A stretch of 64,000 nucleotides of DNA from Melitaea cinxia (GCF_905220565.1 NC_059399.1:15244501-15308500); one strand, 5' to 3'; numbered from the stretch's first letter, positions 36,001 through 47,490 are shown. Numbers and translations are program-made. The notes: generated from the letters alone by a model not told the origin.

Positions 36001-36252
36001 ATTAGATGCAATTGTTTCAACTTTGTGAATGCAGCTTGTTTTTTTTCTGTTTGAATTGCGGATAAAAGTTTTTGTCACAAATATGAACATATGGTGTTAA
36101 ATATATGCGAATAAATTATTTCTATTCCATTTTAACTGTTTTTTTTTATATATCGTTTTAACGACGCCATACAAACAAAATGTCAAAATTTTTGACTGGC
36201 CTTTTTCTGTATTTGATTTAAGAATTAAACTAAGCGTTAGTATAATTAGATT

Positions 36253-36820
36253 ACTTAAGGACGCTATCACATTTTTCTACAAATATCAGTGTTTTTCACG
36301 TACCATTTTAATTAATTAGGAGTCACCCTGAGAGGGTATCTTGGTTTCAAATGAAAGATAATATATTCATCTCCGAGTGAGACCATAAAAATTCTATAGC
36401 CCCATACAAACTTTTCACACAAATACAGTTTAACCATCACAGAAATCGCAAAAAATTAAAAAAAGACGGGTCTGAATTGGACCCATTATAGCCTAAATAC
36501 ACTGCACTAAGAAAAATAACTACACTAAGAAATTGTTGCTTATTTAGTCCTCTATGCGTAGCGCTAGATATTTTATATAAAAATAAATAATAATTCCATT
36601 TATGAGAAAAATAAGAAACGCTCTCAAATTTCTTCATACATTTTTTACAAGTGAATCATCGTCGTTCGTCATTCCGCGCCGAAACGCGCTCATGGAAGCA
36701 CGGCTGTATCGCTTCAGCGCAAGTAATAATTACGTAAAAAATGAGTTCCTTGTGTGTACTGTGCTTGGACGAAATTGATACTTCACAATCGATTGTCTTC
36801 GCAATTTGTCTTCTTTTCAA
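36253..36820. other. Possible element edge and AT-rich DNA
   Basis: TTAAGGACGCTATCACATTT at about 36255 recurs in reverse complement at about 41045-41066 (AAATGTGATAGCGTCCTTAA). 36655-36730 has CGTCATTCCGCGCCGAAACG and GCTGTATCGCTTCAGCGC, GC-rich for this window. No coding sequence is recognised. Confidence 0.35.
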
Positions 36821-36856
36821 CCGACTTCAAAAAAAGGAGGAGGTTACTCAATTCGA

Positions 36857-36858
<2 letters not shown>

Positions 36859-36916
<58 letters not shown>
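36859..36916. repeat. (AT)n microsatellite
   Basis: Pure AT run of nearly 60 bp inside the composite, at the same position as in the copies at 12245 and 55768. Confidence 0.95.
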
Positions 36917-36923
<7 letters not shown>

Positions 36924-37158
36924 TTTAAATTATGTTCGGAGATAACTTTTTCGTTTATGAACCGATTTTGATAATTCTTTTTTTGTTGGAAAGGAGATAT
37001 CCCTAGTTTGGTACTATGATAAGGAAACTAGGATCTGATGATGGGATCCCAGAGAAATCGAGGGAAACTTTCAAAAATCGTACGGGTGACTAGTAAATTT
37101 AATCATGTTTTCATTAAGTACTTTAAAGCACTACTATTTAATAAAGGTCTGGAGTCGA

Positions 37159-37500
37159 TCTGATGATGGAGAAGAAAGATAGTCGAGGGAACTCTTCAAC
37201 AATTTATAGCAATTACCTGCTTTTTCATCTTAATTCGTTTCTATTGATGAGAACTTTGCACCTGTATTAGTTATAAGTGCCATTACAGTCTGATGATGGA
37301 GACAAAAGATAGTCGAGGGAACTCTTTAACGATTTATAGCAATTACCTGCTGTTTGAACTTAATTCGTTTCGATCGATGAGAACTTTGCACCTATATGAG
37401 TTACAAGTGCCATTACAGTCTGATGATGGAGACGAAAGATATTCGAGGAATTACCTGCTGTGTGGTCATGATGGAGCCCGTAAACACTCGAGGGAATTTC
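37159..37500 (+). repeat. 130-bp minisatellite, about 2.5 copies
   Basis: Each unit starts TCTGATGATGGAGA and contains AGTCGAGGGAACTCTTCAAC, TTATAGCAATTACCTGCT, TGATGAGAACTTTGCACC and AGTTATAAGTGCCATTACAG. Copy B has seven units. Confidence 0.9.
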
Positions 37501-37534
37501 TCAACAATTTACAGTAGTTACCTTTTGCTGTTTG

Positions 37535-37757
37535 ACGACCGCTTTGATATAATGGTGCATGTGCCGCGTCGGCGGCGCCTAAACACTGACGGTCGCGGGT
37601 TCAATTCCTGCTTGGAGTGGATATTTATGTTTATACAAATATTTATTTTCAGTCTAGTTGTTAATCCTTGTGGTTCTCCCAACCTAGCCTCAGAGAACAC
37701 GCTAGGCTGTCAGTCCCGGTTGTTATTACGTACACCTGATAGCGAACTTTACTCATA
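37535..37757 (+). repeat. SINE family A, head and middle, inside composite A
   Basis: The head is ACGACCGCTTTGATATAATG. The B box region is CGCGGGTTCAATTCCTGC. The body runs through GGATATTTATGTTTATACAA, CCTCAGAGAACACGCTAGGC and CCCGGTTGTTATTACGTACA and stops after CTTTACTCATAGTATG, without the usual GGAGCAGCGTGG tail. SINE B follows immediately. Confidence 0.8.
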
Positions 37758-37759
37758 GT

Positions 37760-37960
37760 ATGTCGACGCGTTAGCGCAGCGGTCACAGCACCGGCTGTTG
37801 CGCTGGCGTTAGTGGGTTCAATTTCCGCGCAGGACAGACATTTGTATTGGCCATATAAGATGTTTGTCATGATCTGGGTGTTTGTGCTTGTGTATTGTGT
37901 ATGTTTCTGGACCCCCGACACAAGAGAAAAAGCATCCTTGTTAGGTCTACCCATCACTAA
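37760..37960 (+). repeat. SINE family B, inside composite A
   Basis: A-box-like TTAGCGCAGCGGTCACAG, B box GTGGGTTCAATTTCC, then ATTTGTATTGGCCATATAAG, ATGATCTGGGTGTTTGTGCT and GGACCCCCGACACAAG. The tail AGGTCTACCCATCACTAAAA joins the terminal palindromic module. Confidence 0.8.
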
Positions 37961-37966
37961 AAATTG

Positions 37967-38170
37967 TAAAATAAAATAATTTTTAACAAAAAAAAAAACC
38001 GACGTCTAACAGGAAACTAAAAAGTGAAAAATAAACTTACTTAGTACAAAGTAATTCGTATTTTGATTTAGTTAATCAGAAATGATTAAATAAATATTTT
38101 ATAATATTGAAGAAGTTTCCTGTTTGAAGTCGGTTTTTTTTTGTTAAAAATTATTTTATTTTAAATTTAC
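37967..38170. repeat. Terminal palindromic module of composite A, internally deleted
   Basis: The left arm matches that of copy B (AACAGGAAACTAAAAAGTGA, TTAGTACAAAGTAATTCG, ATTTTATAATATTGAAG). It is then joined directly to the last ~20 bp of the right arm (AAGTTTCCTGTTTGAAGTCG) and the mirrored TTTTTTGTTAAAAATTATTT. The 189-bp spacer and most of the right arm present in copy B are missing. Confidence 0.75.
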
Positions 38171-38209
38171 ATTCATCATCATCATCATTGTTGCGTTTGC
38201 AGAGTTATA

Positions 38210-38450
38210 AAATGAATAAATTTCTAAAATAGAAGCAGCCTATGTTACTCCTTATTGCATAAGATATATCCCAGTGAAAGTACTGTCAAAATCGGTCCAC
38301 CCGTTTCAGAAATTAGCCGGAACATACCGACAGACTGACAGACAAAAATTGGAAAAATGTTATTTTGGTATATGGACCGTGTATACATCCGTATGCATTT
38401 AGTAAAAAGCAGTATTTTAATATAACTAAAGGACACTCCAATTTTATTTA
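38210..38450 (-). repeat. Dispersed repeat fragment
   Basis: AGCAGCCTATGTTACTCCTT, AAAATCGGTCCACCCGTTTC and ACCGACAGACTGACAGACAA form a pattern familiar from lepidopteran repeats. A related phrase (GACAAACAGACAAACAGAC) lies at 60178. Confidence 0.5.
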
Positions 38451-38495
38451 TTTGTATAGATTGTTTACGTAAAATATGTTATGTTTATATTATTA

Positions 38496-39118
38496 CTAGC
38501 TGTGCCCGCGGCTTCGCTCGCGTTTAAATCAGTGTGTTACAAAGTTTTCCCGGCAAACTTCCAGTGAAACTCTCATCAAAATCGACTTAGCCATTCCGTA
38601 AACTTTCCTCTTGAACCGCATGAAAATCCGTTCAGTAGATTTTGAAGGAATCGATCACATACGCTTTTGGGGACTTTGTTTTATTATACACTAACTGTTG
38701 CTCGCGACTAAGTCCGCGTGGTTATGAGTAATGCATTACTATTAAGATATTTAACGTAAATTATTTTTTTTATTTCAGTCACTTGAAATGCTTATCATAC
38801 TGACAAACTTCTTAAAAGTTACAATTTAGTATAATTTAATAGTTGTTTTTATAAAACCTCTCTATACACCATATTCTTAGTTTTATTTTCAGGCTGCATT
38901 ATAGATAATCTATCAGGCGAACTTATAGCTGCTGTATATGTTTCATACCAATTATCAACCCCAACTAAATCCCCTTAGCCGTGGAATATCGCAAAATCCG
39001 TTCTTAGCGGACGTCTACTAACTATAATCTACCTCCCTGCCAAATTTCATCTTTGTCCATCCTGGATGGATGGACCCTCCAGCGGTTTTTGAGTTCTCGT
39101 GATAAGTGAGTCAGTGAC

Positions 39119-39158
<40 letters not shown>

Positions 39159-40672
39159 ACGCCCTATAAGGAACCTACCTGCCAAATTTCAACTTTGTAG
39201 CTGTTATAGTTTCGGAGGTTTCGTGATGAGTGAGTCAACCTACCATCCCCTGTTTTAACTCCAAAAGAGAGTTGATTTCTAAAGATACATTATTTGGTCA
39301 CCTTTCTACCTTCTATAGAGCATACATTTTAAATTTCAAGTCTCTTACTTCAAAAACATAAGACTTTCATACAAACTTCCGATCCCCATTTTATCCCCTT
39401 AGGGGTTGATTTTCGTAAAATCAGTTCTTAGCGGATGTCTCGCTATAAGGAACCTACCTGCCAAATTTCAAGTCTGTAGCTGTTATAGTTTCGGAGGTTT
39501 CGTGATGAGTGAGTCAACCTACCATCCCCCGTTTTAACTCCAAAAGAGAGTTGATTTCTAAAGATACATTATTTGGTCATCTTTTTATCATCTATAGAAT
39601 ATACATTTTAAATTTCAAGTCTTTTACTTCAAAAACATAGGACTTTCATACAAACTTCCAACCCCCGTTTTATCCCCTTAGAGATCGAGTTTCGTAAAAT
39701 CCGTTCTCGATAGATGTTTATGCCCTATAAGAAACCTATCGGCAAAATTTCAAGTTTTTAGCTGTTATAGTTTCGGAGATTTCGTGATGAGTGAGTCAAC
39801 CTACCATCCCCCGTTTTAACCCCAAAATGGAGATTATTTCTAAAGATACATTATTTAGGCACCTTCTCACCATCAATGGAGCATACATTTTAAATTTCAA
39901 GTCTCTTACTTCAAAAACATGGGATTTTCACACAAAGTTCCAACCCCCGTTTTACCCCCTTAAGGGTCGAATTTCGTAAAATCCGTTCTTAGTGGATATC
40001 TACCCTCTATAAGGAGCCTAATCTGCCAAATTTCAAGTTTGTATGTATTATAGTATCGGAGATTTCGCGATGAGTGAGTCAACCTACCATCCCCCATTTT
40101 AACCCCAAAATGGAGATTATTTCTAAAGATACATTATTTAGGCACCTTCTCACCATCAATGGAGCATACACTTTAAATTTCAAGTCTCTTACTTCAAAAA
40201 CATAAGACTTTCATACAAACTTCCAACCCCCGTTTTACCCCTCAAGGGTCGAATTTCGTAAAATCCGTTCTTAGCGGATGTCTACGATCTATAAGGAACC
40301 TTTCTGCCAAATTTCAAGTTTGTGGGTATTATAGTTTCGGATATTTTGTGATAAGTGAGTCAACCTATCATCCCCCGTTTTAACCCCAAAAGGGAGTTTA
40401 TTTCTAAAGATACATTATTTGGACACCTTCTCATCATCTATAGAGCATACATTTTAAATTTCAAGTCTCTTACTTCAAAAACATAAGACTTTCATACAAA
40501 CTTCCAACCCCCGTTTTACCCCCTTAGGGGTCGAGTTTCGTAAAATCCGTTCTTAGCGGATGTCTACGTCCTATAAGGAGTCTACCTGCCAAATTTCAAG
40601 TTTGTAGGTGTTATAGTTTCGGAGATTTCGTGATGAGTGAGTGACCTTTCGCTTTTATATATATTATAGATA
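38496..40672 (+). repeat. ACTAGCTGTGCCCGCGGC-type elements with a ~281-bp tandem expansion
   Basis: Two heads occur, ACTAGCTGTGCCCGCGGCTT (38496) and CACTAACTGTTGCTCGCGAC (38690). From about 38940 the 3' part of the second element is tandemly amplified. AGTGAGTCAACCTACCATCC recurs at about 39230, 39510, 39791, 40074 and 40355, each followed by TTCTAAAGATACATTATTTG or a variant, AAATTTCAAGTCTCTTACTT, CCCCCGTTTTACCCC, AAAATCCGTTCTTAGCGGA and TGCCAAATTTCAAGTTTGTA. The single expected end AGTGAGTGACCTTTCGCTTT closes the array at 40672. Confidence 0.8.
39123..39154. repeat. (TA)n microsatellite
   Basis: Pure TA run after GTGAGTCAGTGACCTTTTA, which is the normal 3' end of the element; the array then resumes. 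Confidence 0.9.
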
Positions 40673-41194
40673 ATGTTAAAACTATAATAATATAACTTAA
40701 AATTGTATGTGATTTTGAATTATAAAAATAAGCGTATTATTATCTATTATATTTTATTGTATAGTACGACGAACGAGTAGTAGATACCCTGACGCCTTAA
40801 GCCATCGTCATAAACAGAGTAGGAGAGAGGTTCCGTGAATAGTAGGTACTTAGTAACAGTTACCAAGTTCGACTTTAAACTTACAACTAAATTTACTAAT
40901 CAATACCAGTAAAATTAAAAATTAATACTTTCAAGTACCAAAATTAGTTACGTCGGTACAAAATCGAGCAGATAGCGGTATCAATGTGTGCGTACGCGTA
41001 ATGTTATTGTGTTGCGATTTAAATACCTAAACTTGAGCGAGTGAAAAATGTGATAGCGTCCTTAATACACTTATCATTTCTTTTTAATCTTAAAAAGAAT
41101 ATAAAAGACGAATAGTAAGCTAAACGCAAAGTATAAATGGATGATGAGAGATTTATGTTTCTTACATAAATTACATACATCGTGATTAATTTCG
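40673..41194. other. AT-rich DNA with an inverted copy of the 36255 motif
   Basis: ACTTGAGCGAGTGAAAAATG, then TGATAGCGTCCTTAA (41033-41066), is the likely edge of a small DNA element. The left side from 40890 includes ACCAAAATTAGTTACGTCGG and GTGTGCGTACGCGTAATG, which I remember as part of the same lepidopteran repeat. Confidence 0.4.
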
Positions 41195-41335
41195 GCTTAA
41201 CAACCGCTCTGATGTAGTGATGCGTGTAGTCGCCTAAACACGTGGAGCAGCATGGTGTATTAAGCTCCAATTCCTTCTCCTACATGGAGAGAGGCCTATT
41301 CCCATCAGTGGGATGTTACAAGTTGAATACATGCT
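41195..41335 (+). repeat. SINE family A with internal deletion
   Basis: Head CTCTGATGTAGTGATGCGTG, then TAGTCGCCTAAACAC, joins directly to the tail GTGGAGCAGCATGGTGTATT, CCTTCTCCTACATGGAGAGA and TCAGTGGGATGTTACAAG. The B box and the whole middle of about 200 bp are missing. Confidence 0.75.
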
Positions 41336-41339
41336 GAAT

Positions 41340-42227
41340 GCATATTAGAAGTATGTAAAAACGGATCAATATAGTAGAATATTTATTTATTCAACATAAA
41401 ACATTCTTATAAAACTAATGCACTACCAGTTATTGGTTGTATATTGTTTTGTCTCTCGTATCTGCAAAATTTGCTATCACATGACACGATTACGTACATT
41501 TTTCCACGTTACAATAAGGATCGCGTCAGCTTTTTCCTTCGCTAACATCATTACTGTCTCCATATTCGTCGACACATTTTTTATCCACCGATCCTTTTAT
41601 CATTGCCCGTATGTTCACAATCAAGTTAAAATTTTGGTAGGATGGTAGATGGAGAAATATACAACAATGTTTTCTAAGCAAAATATATAAATTCTGTTTT
41701 GTAAACCTATGCTTTGTAAAAAGGGTATTTTATGATCACGAAGGTTTTATAACAATAGTAAATATACATATATTATTTATTAAAATAAAAAATTACTTTA
41801 CTTAAGTAGGTTTCAAGGCTCTATTGAATTGTCAGTGTGTAATACAAATTTTAGTTTTTATATGACAAAATTTTAAATTTGTAGTTAAGCTAGGTTACTT
41901 AAATTTTAATGATACTGTTTTCTGTTTTTCTGGTTACTTTTTCTCTTATCCCTGTGGATCAAATGTTAACGTTATAAAATATTCTGTACAACATTTCTTT
42001 TATTAACAACAGAGATATGTAATTTGAATTTACTGTTTTAAAATAATGTTACTGTCTTATTATTCAATAAATTTTTATTCTGTTTAGTGACCGAAAAAAT
42101 GCAAATTATTGGGTTTATTCGCAAACCAAAAAAAAAACGATTTCAATAAAAAAATACAATTTCATACATATTGTCCAATAATACGGCATATGTAGGTAGT
42201 CGATAATACAGTTCATTAAATACGCAT
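41340..42227. other. AT-rich DNA without recognised feature
   Basis: A 76-codon frame at 41418-41648 has no domain, and no repeat was identified. Confidence 0.4.
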
Positions 42228-42966
42228 TATTATTTCGATTATAATTGTGTTTGCTCGCGAACGAAAAAAAAACCGACTTCAATTACATCGACGAGTAATA
42301 CAACGTACATCGACGAGTAATACAACGTACATCGACGAAAAAATAGTCAAATAACTGCGCGTTATCAAAGATTACTCAAAAAGTAGTTATCAGATCTCAA
42401 TAAAATTTATATGTGACCACATGACAAAAATCAGCTTTCGATTAAATTAAAAATTATTAAAATCGGTACACCCAGTAAAAAGTTATTGCGGATTTTCAAG
42501 AAGTTCCCTCGATTTCTCTGAGATCCCATCATTACATCCTGGTTTCCTTATCATGGTACTAAACTTGAGATATCTTCTTTCCAACAAAAAAAGAATTATC
42601 AAAATCGGTACATCCAGTAGAAAGTTATGCGGTATAATACATCGTAGGTCGACGAAAAAAGCGTCAAGTAAAAACGCATTATTAGATATAGCTCGAAAAG
42701 TAGTTGTTAGATCTCAAATAAATTTAAATGGGACCAATTGGCAGACACCACCTTTCGATTAAAAGAAAATTTGTCGAAATCGCTCCACCCGGTCAAAAGT
42801 TCTGATGTAACATACATAAAAAAAAAATACAGTCGAATTGAGAACCTCCTCCTTTTTTGGAAGTCGGTTAAAAACAAGAATCATCAAAATCAGTAAAAAG
42901 CTATGAGGTAATACATAAAAAACATACAGTCGAATTGAGAACCTCCTCCATTTTTTGAATTCGCGT
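42228..42966 (-). mobile_element. GACTTC-family element, longest copy, plus a second partial 5' end
   Basis: From the left: TGTTTGCTCGCGAACG, ACCGACTTCAATTACATCGA, a 22-bp duplication around ATCGACGAGTAATACAACGT, GATTAAATTAAAAATTATTA, GTTCCCTCGATTTCTCTGAG, a second block set (TTTCGATTAAAAGAAAATTT), and the end CCTCCTCCTTTTTTGGAAGT followed by CGGTTAAAAAC at about 42873. Then CTCCTCCATTTTTTGAATTC at about 42945 is a truncated extra end. It contains both internal halves of the family and is probably the best guide to the full length (about 640 bp). Confidence 0.7.
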
Positions 42967-43486
42967 AACAAATGAAAGATTTGCAATTTACGTAAACACT
43001 GCACATTGGTACATTCGCACACGAACATAGATTTGACGTTTTGCACGTGACAAATCCAACTGACTCTTTATTCAAAATGGATTCCGCAGCGCTTTCAAAT
43101 TGTAATTTTATAAATCAATCTTTTCAATTCTATGTAAATCTACCGGTGCAGAATATGAATTCTATTGAGAAAAAAAACACCTGCTATAACTTATTATTAT
43201 AACCTTAGCGATTTTCATCTTAGGCAATATGAAATATCAAAATCTTTAATTACAACGATACACCTTACAACATATTGCTTCAAATATTTTTCCTACCAGT
43301 ATCTCTTATCTTACATACTCCATGGTTTTTGCCAGTCAGATACAAAATGCCACCGAAAAAAAATTATAATTCCTAGTATATAATGATGTTTACCAAAAAT
43401 ATCACGTATTTTTTCCTTAGACACCCAAAAGTTTTATAGGCAAACCTTCCAAGACCGCTAATCGCTCTATCAGTCAATCACACAGG
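42967..43486. other. AT-rich DNA without recognised feature
   Basis: Nothing assignable; short AT-rich open frames only. Confidence 0.4.
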
Positions 43487-43524
43487 TGACTGCGTGCCAA
43501 AAGGTACATATGTATATTGAGTTA

Positions 43525-44495
43525 CGGCCGAACCCAATATTCAATCTAAAGATAGAGATAGGTAGTTATCATCGACTGCTAATAACTAACTATCTATCCT
43601 TTGTAGTTGTTCCAATAATTCGCATAGGGGACTACTATCTCCAGTTAGCTGTAGATAGACCGGCTACCTGAGCTCTTCCTTACATTCCAGTATACGCAGC
43701 GTCACAGACGGCCTCAGTTATGTTACACAGATGTTTTGTAGTATTTAAATTTGTAAAACAAATTTTATTCATATTAAAGTAATCTTGTTTTATAAAAATA
43801 TGGACAAATTAATTTTTACACAGACTTTTTAATTTATAATAAATGATATTATTTTAATATGGAATCCATGGTAAATCTAGTAACGGAACGTTTTAACACG
43901 ACACGAAAAGACGCTACGACGCCATTACGCTTTATTGAATCGTTGTTTCGTTTGAATTTGTATATTTTTTTTACAAATCAAATTATACAAATCATTGCAA
44001 AGTATAGGTACAATCATTCACCAAATTGTTTGTTTTATTCACAAGATGAGTAAAGTAAGTATTATTTCACAAGAAACATATTATTTTTATTCAATTAATT
44101 GTTGCAAAAGAGCAATATCACTTGAACTGCTACTTGAACTTGAGTCTGCCATTATTTTTCACTCGAAATTAATTTTATTTTAAACAAAGAAAATACTTTT
44201 TCAATTAATAAATCTTAGTTATCCCCCGAAAACTATAGATCGGATATTGTTGTTACTAAAGATAACCAACGTTACTGACAGATAGAACTCTATTATTATT
44301 GGGACGCTTACACTGTCATTTTCATACGAACTGTTATCTCTAGTAAGCTATCCTCCCTCTCGTCGATAGACAGCTTTGAAGGATAAGATTGCCTATCGTC
44401 GACAAGTTTATTGGGTCAGTAAAATGAATGATAGATAGATATTTCTGTCTCTAGTAGGACATAACCAGAGATAGATTGAATATTGGGTTCGGCCG
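43525..44495. mobile_element. PIF/Harbinger-like MITE, 971 bp
   Basis: Perfect 23-bp terminal inverted repeats begin CGGCCGAACCCAATATTCAA. TTA flanks both sides (43522-43524 and 44496-44498), as expected for the TWA target duplication of PIF/Harbinger elements. The empty site is present in the other LINE copy near 59870-59885, where GAGTTAGTGACC is uninterrupted on the minus strand. Nothing inside resembles a transposase; several AGATAG-type runs lie near both ends. Confidence 0.85.
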
Positions 44496-44859
44496 TTAGT
44501 GACCGCAGATCATAATATTTAGGTTCAAAAATTAAGGTTACCTTTGGCTAGATCGACATTCATTTGGCTTAAGAATAAATATATCTTGAGACAAATACTT
44601 CAAATACATAATATGATAAAAATTATTGTGCTAAAACTTGCTTTTCTCCCAATAAATAACAAAAGGTTAAAGAGATCTTTATTCTCTCATTTAAAACCAT
44701 ACTGTCATTTGCATGAGAAATAACAATAATACACGACAGATTTAGTTACAGTCCAGTGTGTAGTGCTTGAAGTTAAGAGGAAAAAAAGAGAAAAAAAATT
44801 GCAAACTAATTGAAGAAGTAAGAGGTGTCATAATTAAAAAACTAATTGAGAAACAAAAA

Positions 44860-44968
44860 GCCAACGTCACACGGTGTTTTCCAGGCGGTCACCCATCCAA
44901 GTACAGACCGCGCCCGACGTTTCTTAACTTCGGCGATCGGACGAGAACCAGTGTATTCAACGCGCTAT
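44860..44968 (-). repeat. 5S rRNA-derived block in LINE copy 1
   Basis: On the minus strand CACTGGTTCTCGTCCGATCG, CCGAAGTTAAGAAACGTCGG, GCGCGGTCTGTACTTGGATG and GGTGACCGCCTGGAAAACAC correspond to animal 5S rRNA from about base 14 to the 3' end, including the internal promoter blocks. It is followed by CTTTTTG (pol III terminator). A second short piece (AGTCCTAGGATGGGTGACCG) sits upstream at 44973-44996. It is embedded in a retroelement and mutated, so it is not a functional rRNA gene. Confidence 0.75.
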
Positions 44969-45410
44969 AAAACTGGCGGTCACCCATCCTAGGACTGACA
45001 CGTTGCCGCGTCACCTTTCTCTCAAATTTTACCCCTCATGCGCCTAAAAAATTTTTCACTTTAAAACGATGATAAAAGAAATTCGTAGCCAAACTATGTA
45101 ATTTTGTAAGGTGTATTGTTTAAGTCTTCGCTTGAAAATAGTGATCCAGTCTGCGACCTTTACATGATCTGGCAAGTTATTGAATAGCTGTGCTCCTTCA
45201 AATTTCATTGCTCTTTTCGCATAATTGATTCAATCTTTAGGTGTACTAGCTTATTGCGTCGTCTGAGTATCTTGGCATCTCGTTGTGTCTAATAAATTTA
45301 ATTTGAATGTGAATTTTTTAAATAAGGATTCTATAAATCAATACAAGATTATTAAAATGATATATTTTGGTAGATATTCATTATTTTTGTTTCCTTATAA
45401 ATTATATCAG

Positions 45411-46743
45411 TGCTTATCATGAAATCGTAGTTGAATCGTAGCAATTCTTTAAGTCTAGTTTTGGGTTCACTTGCCCATAAGGTAAGAGAGATGTGATTTC
45501 ACGTACGAATTGTAGACCAAAAGATGAATTTCGCGCGGTAGGCATCCTATACTATGTCTTATTGCTCCCAAAAAAGATGAGAGCTTTGATTTAATAATAA
45601 CATTAAAAACAATCCCAATAAGAGGACATTAATTAAACAAAGCTTAGAAATTTCATTAGATCGATCATTACGTAGAAACAGAGACTGACATCTACACAAG
45701 AAATGAAGACGTATAAGGATATATATCCAATAAAGAAACAAAATATATTTGTCTAATTACAAATATCTGAAACAAGCGAAAATCGAACTTGTGATCGTCA
45801 GAAATGAGAGGATATCATTACACCTATAAAAGTAGATTCATTAAGTAAGGTTAATAAACTAATTTAAAATACGTACCATAATTAAACTTAAAAATATTCC
45901 ACACTACCAACAAAACGATTTGAACATTTAAATTTGAAACTGGGTTACTATTTTAATTCCTATTCGAATAATTCTTACCAAATTATCCACAAGTTAGTCG
46001 AGATAACGTGAACCACTGCTGGCGCTCTTGTAACCAAATTATTTAAACTTGGTATGATTGTAATCTTGAAACTAAATAGAAGATTTGGTTCATATACTTT
46101 AACCCATCTTGTAAGTCTACCTGTTATGACGTCCTTATGTAAAGTTAATTAGAAGGTGCGCGTGCTTTAGTCTACTACTTTATTCGTCTTCAGTTTATTA
46201 CTAATTCAGTTCTTAACTTTATCTATTTGAATATATGTTATCGTTATAATATTTTTAAAAGATTTTCTTAAGCATTACAGACGTCGTGGTCCTGTGGTAT
46301 TTGTATTAGTATTTTATCCTACTAGTGGTCATTGAATGCAAGTCAAACAGTAAGTAAATAAGACTTTTTAACAGTAAATATTTTTTAATTGATAAATGAA
46401 CACGTTTTTAAGTCACATTCAAGAAAAATATAGAACTAAAAGATTTAGTAAAAATTGGTTGACTTTTAAGTTGGTTTACGGATGATAGTTTACCGTAACA
46501 ACATCATAACAAAACATCTCCTCGGACGCATAGGCCAATCGAGTGGAAGAAAGATTGATTCGGCGCAAGCGAACAATGAGCGTAACGGGACAATGAGTCA
46601 TCCTTTTTCGTTCATGAGGCCGGTGTTCATTGATTTATTAGACGTTGTCACGTCAAAAAAAATTAAATACTACAGAATATAAACTAACCAGTAAATCCTA
46701 ATAATTAGACTAAAAACAATTCTAGAAAAACCTCACTAATTAA
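45411..46743. other. AT-rich DNA without recognised feature
   Basis: No repeat or gene is assignable. The left edge may be more of the 5S-LINE, because the minus copy continues past the truncation point of the plus copy. Confidence 0.4.
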
Positions 46744-46826
46744 ACATTTTTAATACAATAAATATTGTCACAAAAAGTTCTAGCTGGTAGACAATCCGTA
46801 AAGTGAGCACAAAGGTTCAAGTTTAG
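46744..46826 (+). repeat. 83-bp direct repeat, copy 1
   Basis: ACATTTTTAATACAATAAAT, AGCTGGTAGACAATCCGTAA and GAGCACAAAGGTTCAAGTTT. Copy 2 is at 47491-47574 with about nine differences. The pair could be the remains of a local duplication or of element ends. Confidence 0.6.
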
Positions 46827-47490
46827 CAGTATCCTTTGTAGTCTTCTATTGTCCTTTGTGAACATTATTCGAAACACGCTGTTTTATAGCCTGAACTACT
46901 TTTGGATAATTATTTTTTTAATAATAAATGAGTTTTTAAAATAATTTGACTACTTTCAGAACAGATATTTTTTTTCTCTAAATGGATACATGGATATCTG
47001 TTGAAACGATTTTGATGAAATTTTTAAGTAATAGTTCTACGTCAGGATTTCTGAATGATTTCTAAACGAACTCGATAGATAACACAGTAATCGTCTCTCA
47101 AAAGTTTTATAAGACAGTTTAAAAACCACAACAACTACTTCACATAAATTATATATCATTTTATAGATATTTGCTTGTTCTACTGACATCCACAACTAAA
47201 AAATTTATTATTGGTTTTGTTTTTGTAAACTAGTTAATTATTTAAATTATATATATAATGGCTTTAATTTTGAATCAACGACAAAATGATAGACGGTTAA
47301 TTTTTTTACTTATTTAGTGCGAATGATTCGCACAGGAATTGCCAATAATAGCATAATACATAATTTAAAATGCTAAAACCAAAAAAAAACTGCAGAAGGA
47401 TCTCCATTCCCTGGTAATTTACTCTTACTAAGCCACTTCACTAATAACAAAGCTAAAAATTTGCTCTCACAGAGCCTTTGCAGTGATAGA

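Larger units (their letters stand above)
36821..38170 (+). mobile_element. Composite repeat unit, copy A
   Basis: Order: a GACTTC-family start (AACCGACTTCAAAAAAAGGA), a (TA)n run to about 36916, and GGATCTGATGATGGGATCCC. Then come a 130-bp minisatellite (starts 37159, 37289, 37419; about 2.5 copies), SINE A, SINE B, and a terminal module that begins ATAATTTTTAACAAAAAAAA and ends in its inverted copy TTTTTTTTGTTAAAAATTAT. The same order is found at 55726-57925. The shared SINEs show that both copies descend from one composite. In this copy the terminal palindrome has lost most of its right arm. Confidence 0.75.
43487..45410 (-). mobile_element. LINE fragment with 5S rRNA-like module, reverse copy
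   Basis: On the minus strand it enters near 45400 (TATAAGGAAACAAAAATAAT). It encodes the decayed C-terminus of a non-LTR reverse transcriptase (about 45105-45235), then a 3' region with a partial and a longer 5S rRNA-like block (44860-44996), and AATAAAGATCTCTTTAACC at about 44680, and ends near 43487. A MITE at 43525-44495 interrupts its 3' end. It matches 58937-59904 closely and extends further on the 5' side. Confidence 0.7.

Noticed and set aside
37396..37758. 120-codon frame in composite A (and the 106-codon one at 56897)
   Set aside because: It crosses minisatellite and SINE sequence and shows no protein-like features; it is open by chance.
37760..37835. True tRNA genes at SINE heads (also 57219, 31391, 51898)
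   Set aside because: A and B boxes are present, but a proper acceptor stem and anticodon arm do not fold by eye, and the body continues into SINE sequence shared by several loci.
36821..38170. Helitron/Helentron assignment for the composite
   Set aside because: There is no 5' TC, 3' CTRR or terminal hairpin of the Helitron type; the ends are inverted GACTTC motifs instead.
36255..41066. A 4.8-kb transposon bounded by inverted AAGGACGCTATCACATTT
   Set aside because: The interval contains the complete composite A and the 281-bp array, the inverted motif is only ~20 bp, and the neighbouring bases do not match. Two separate relics of one small repeat are more likely.
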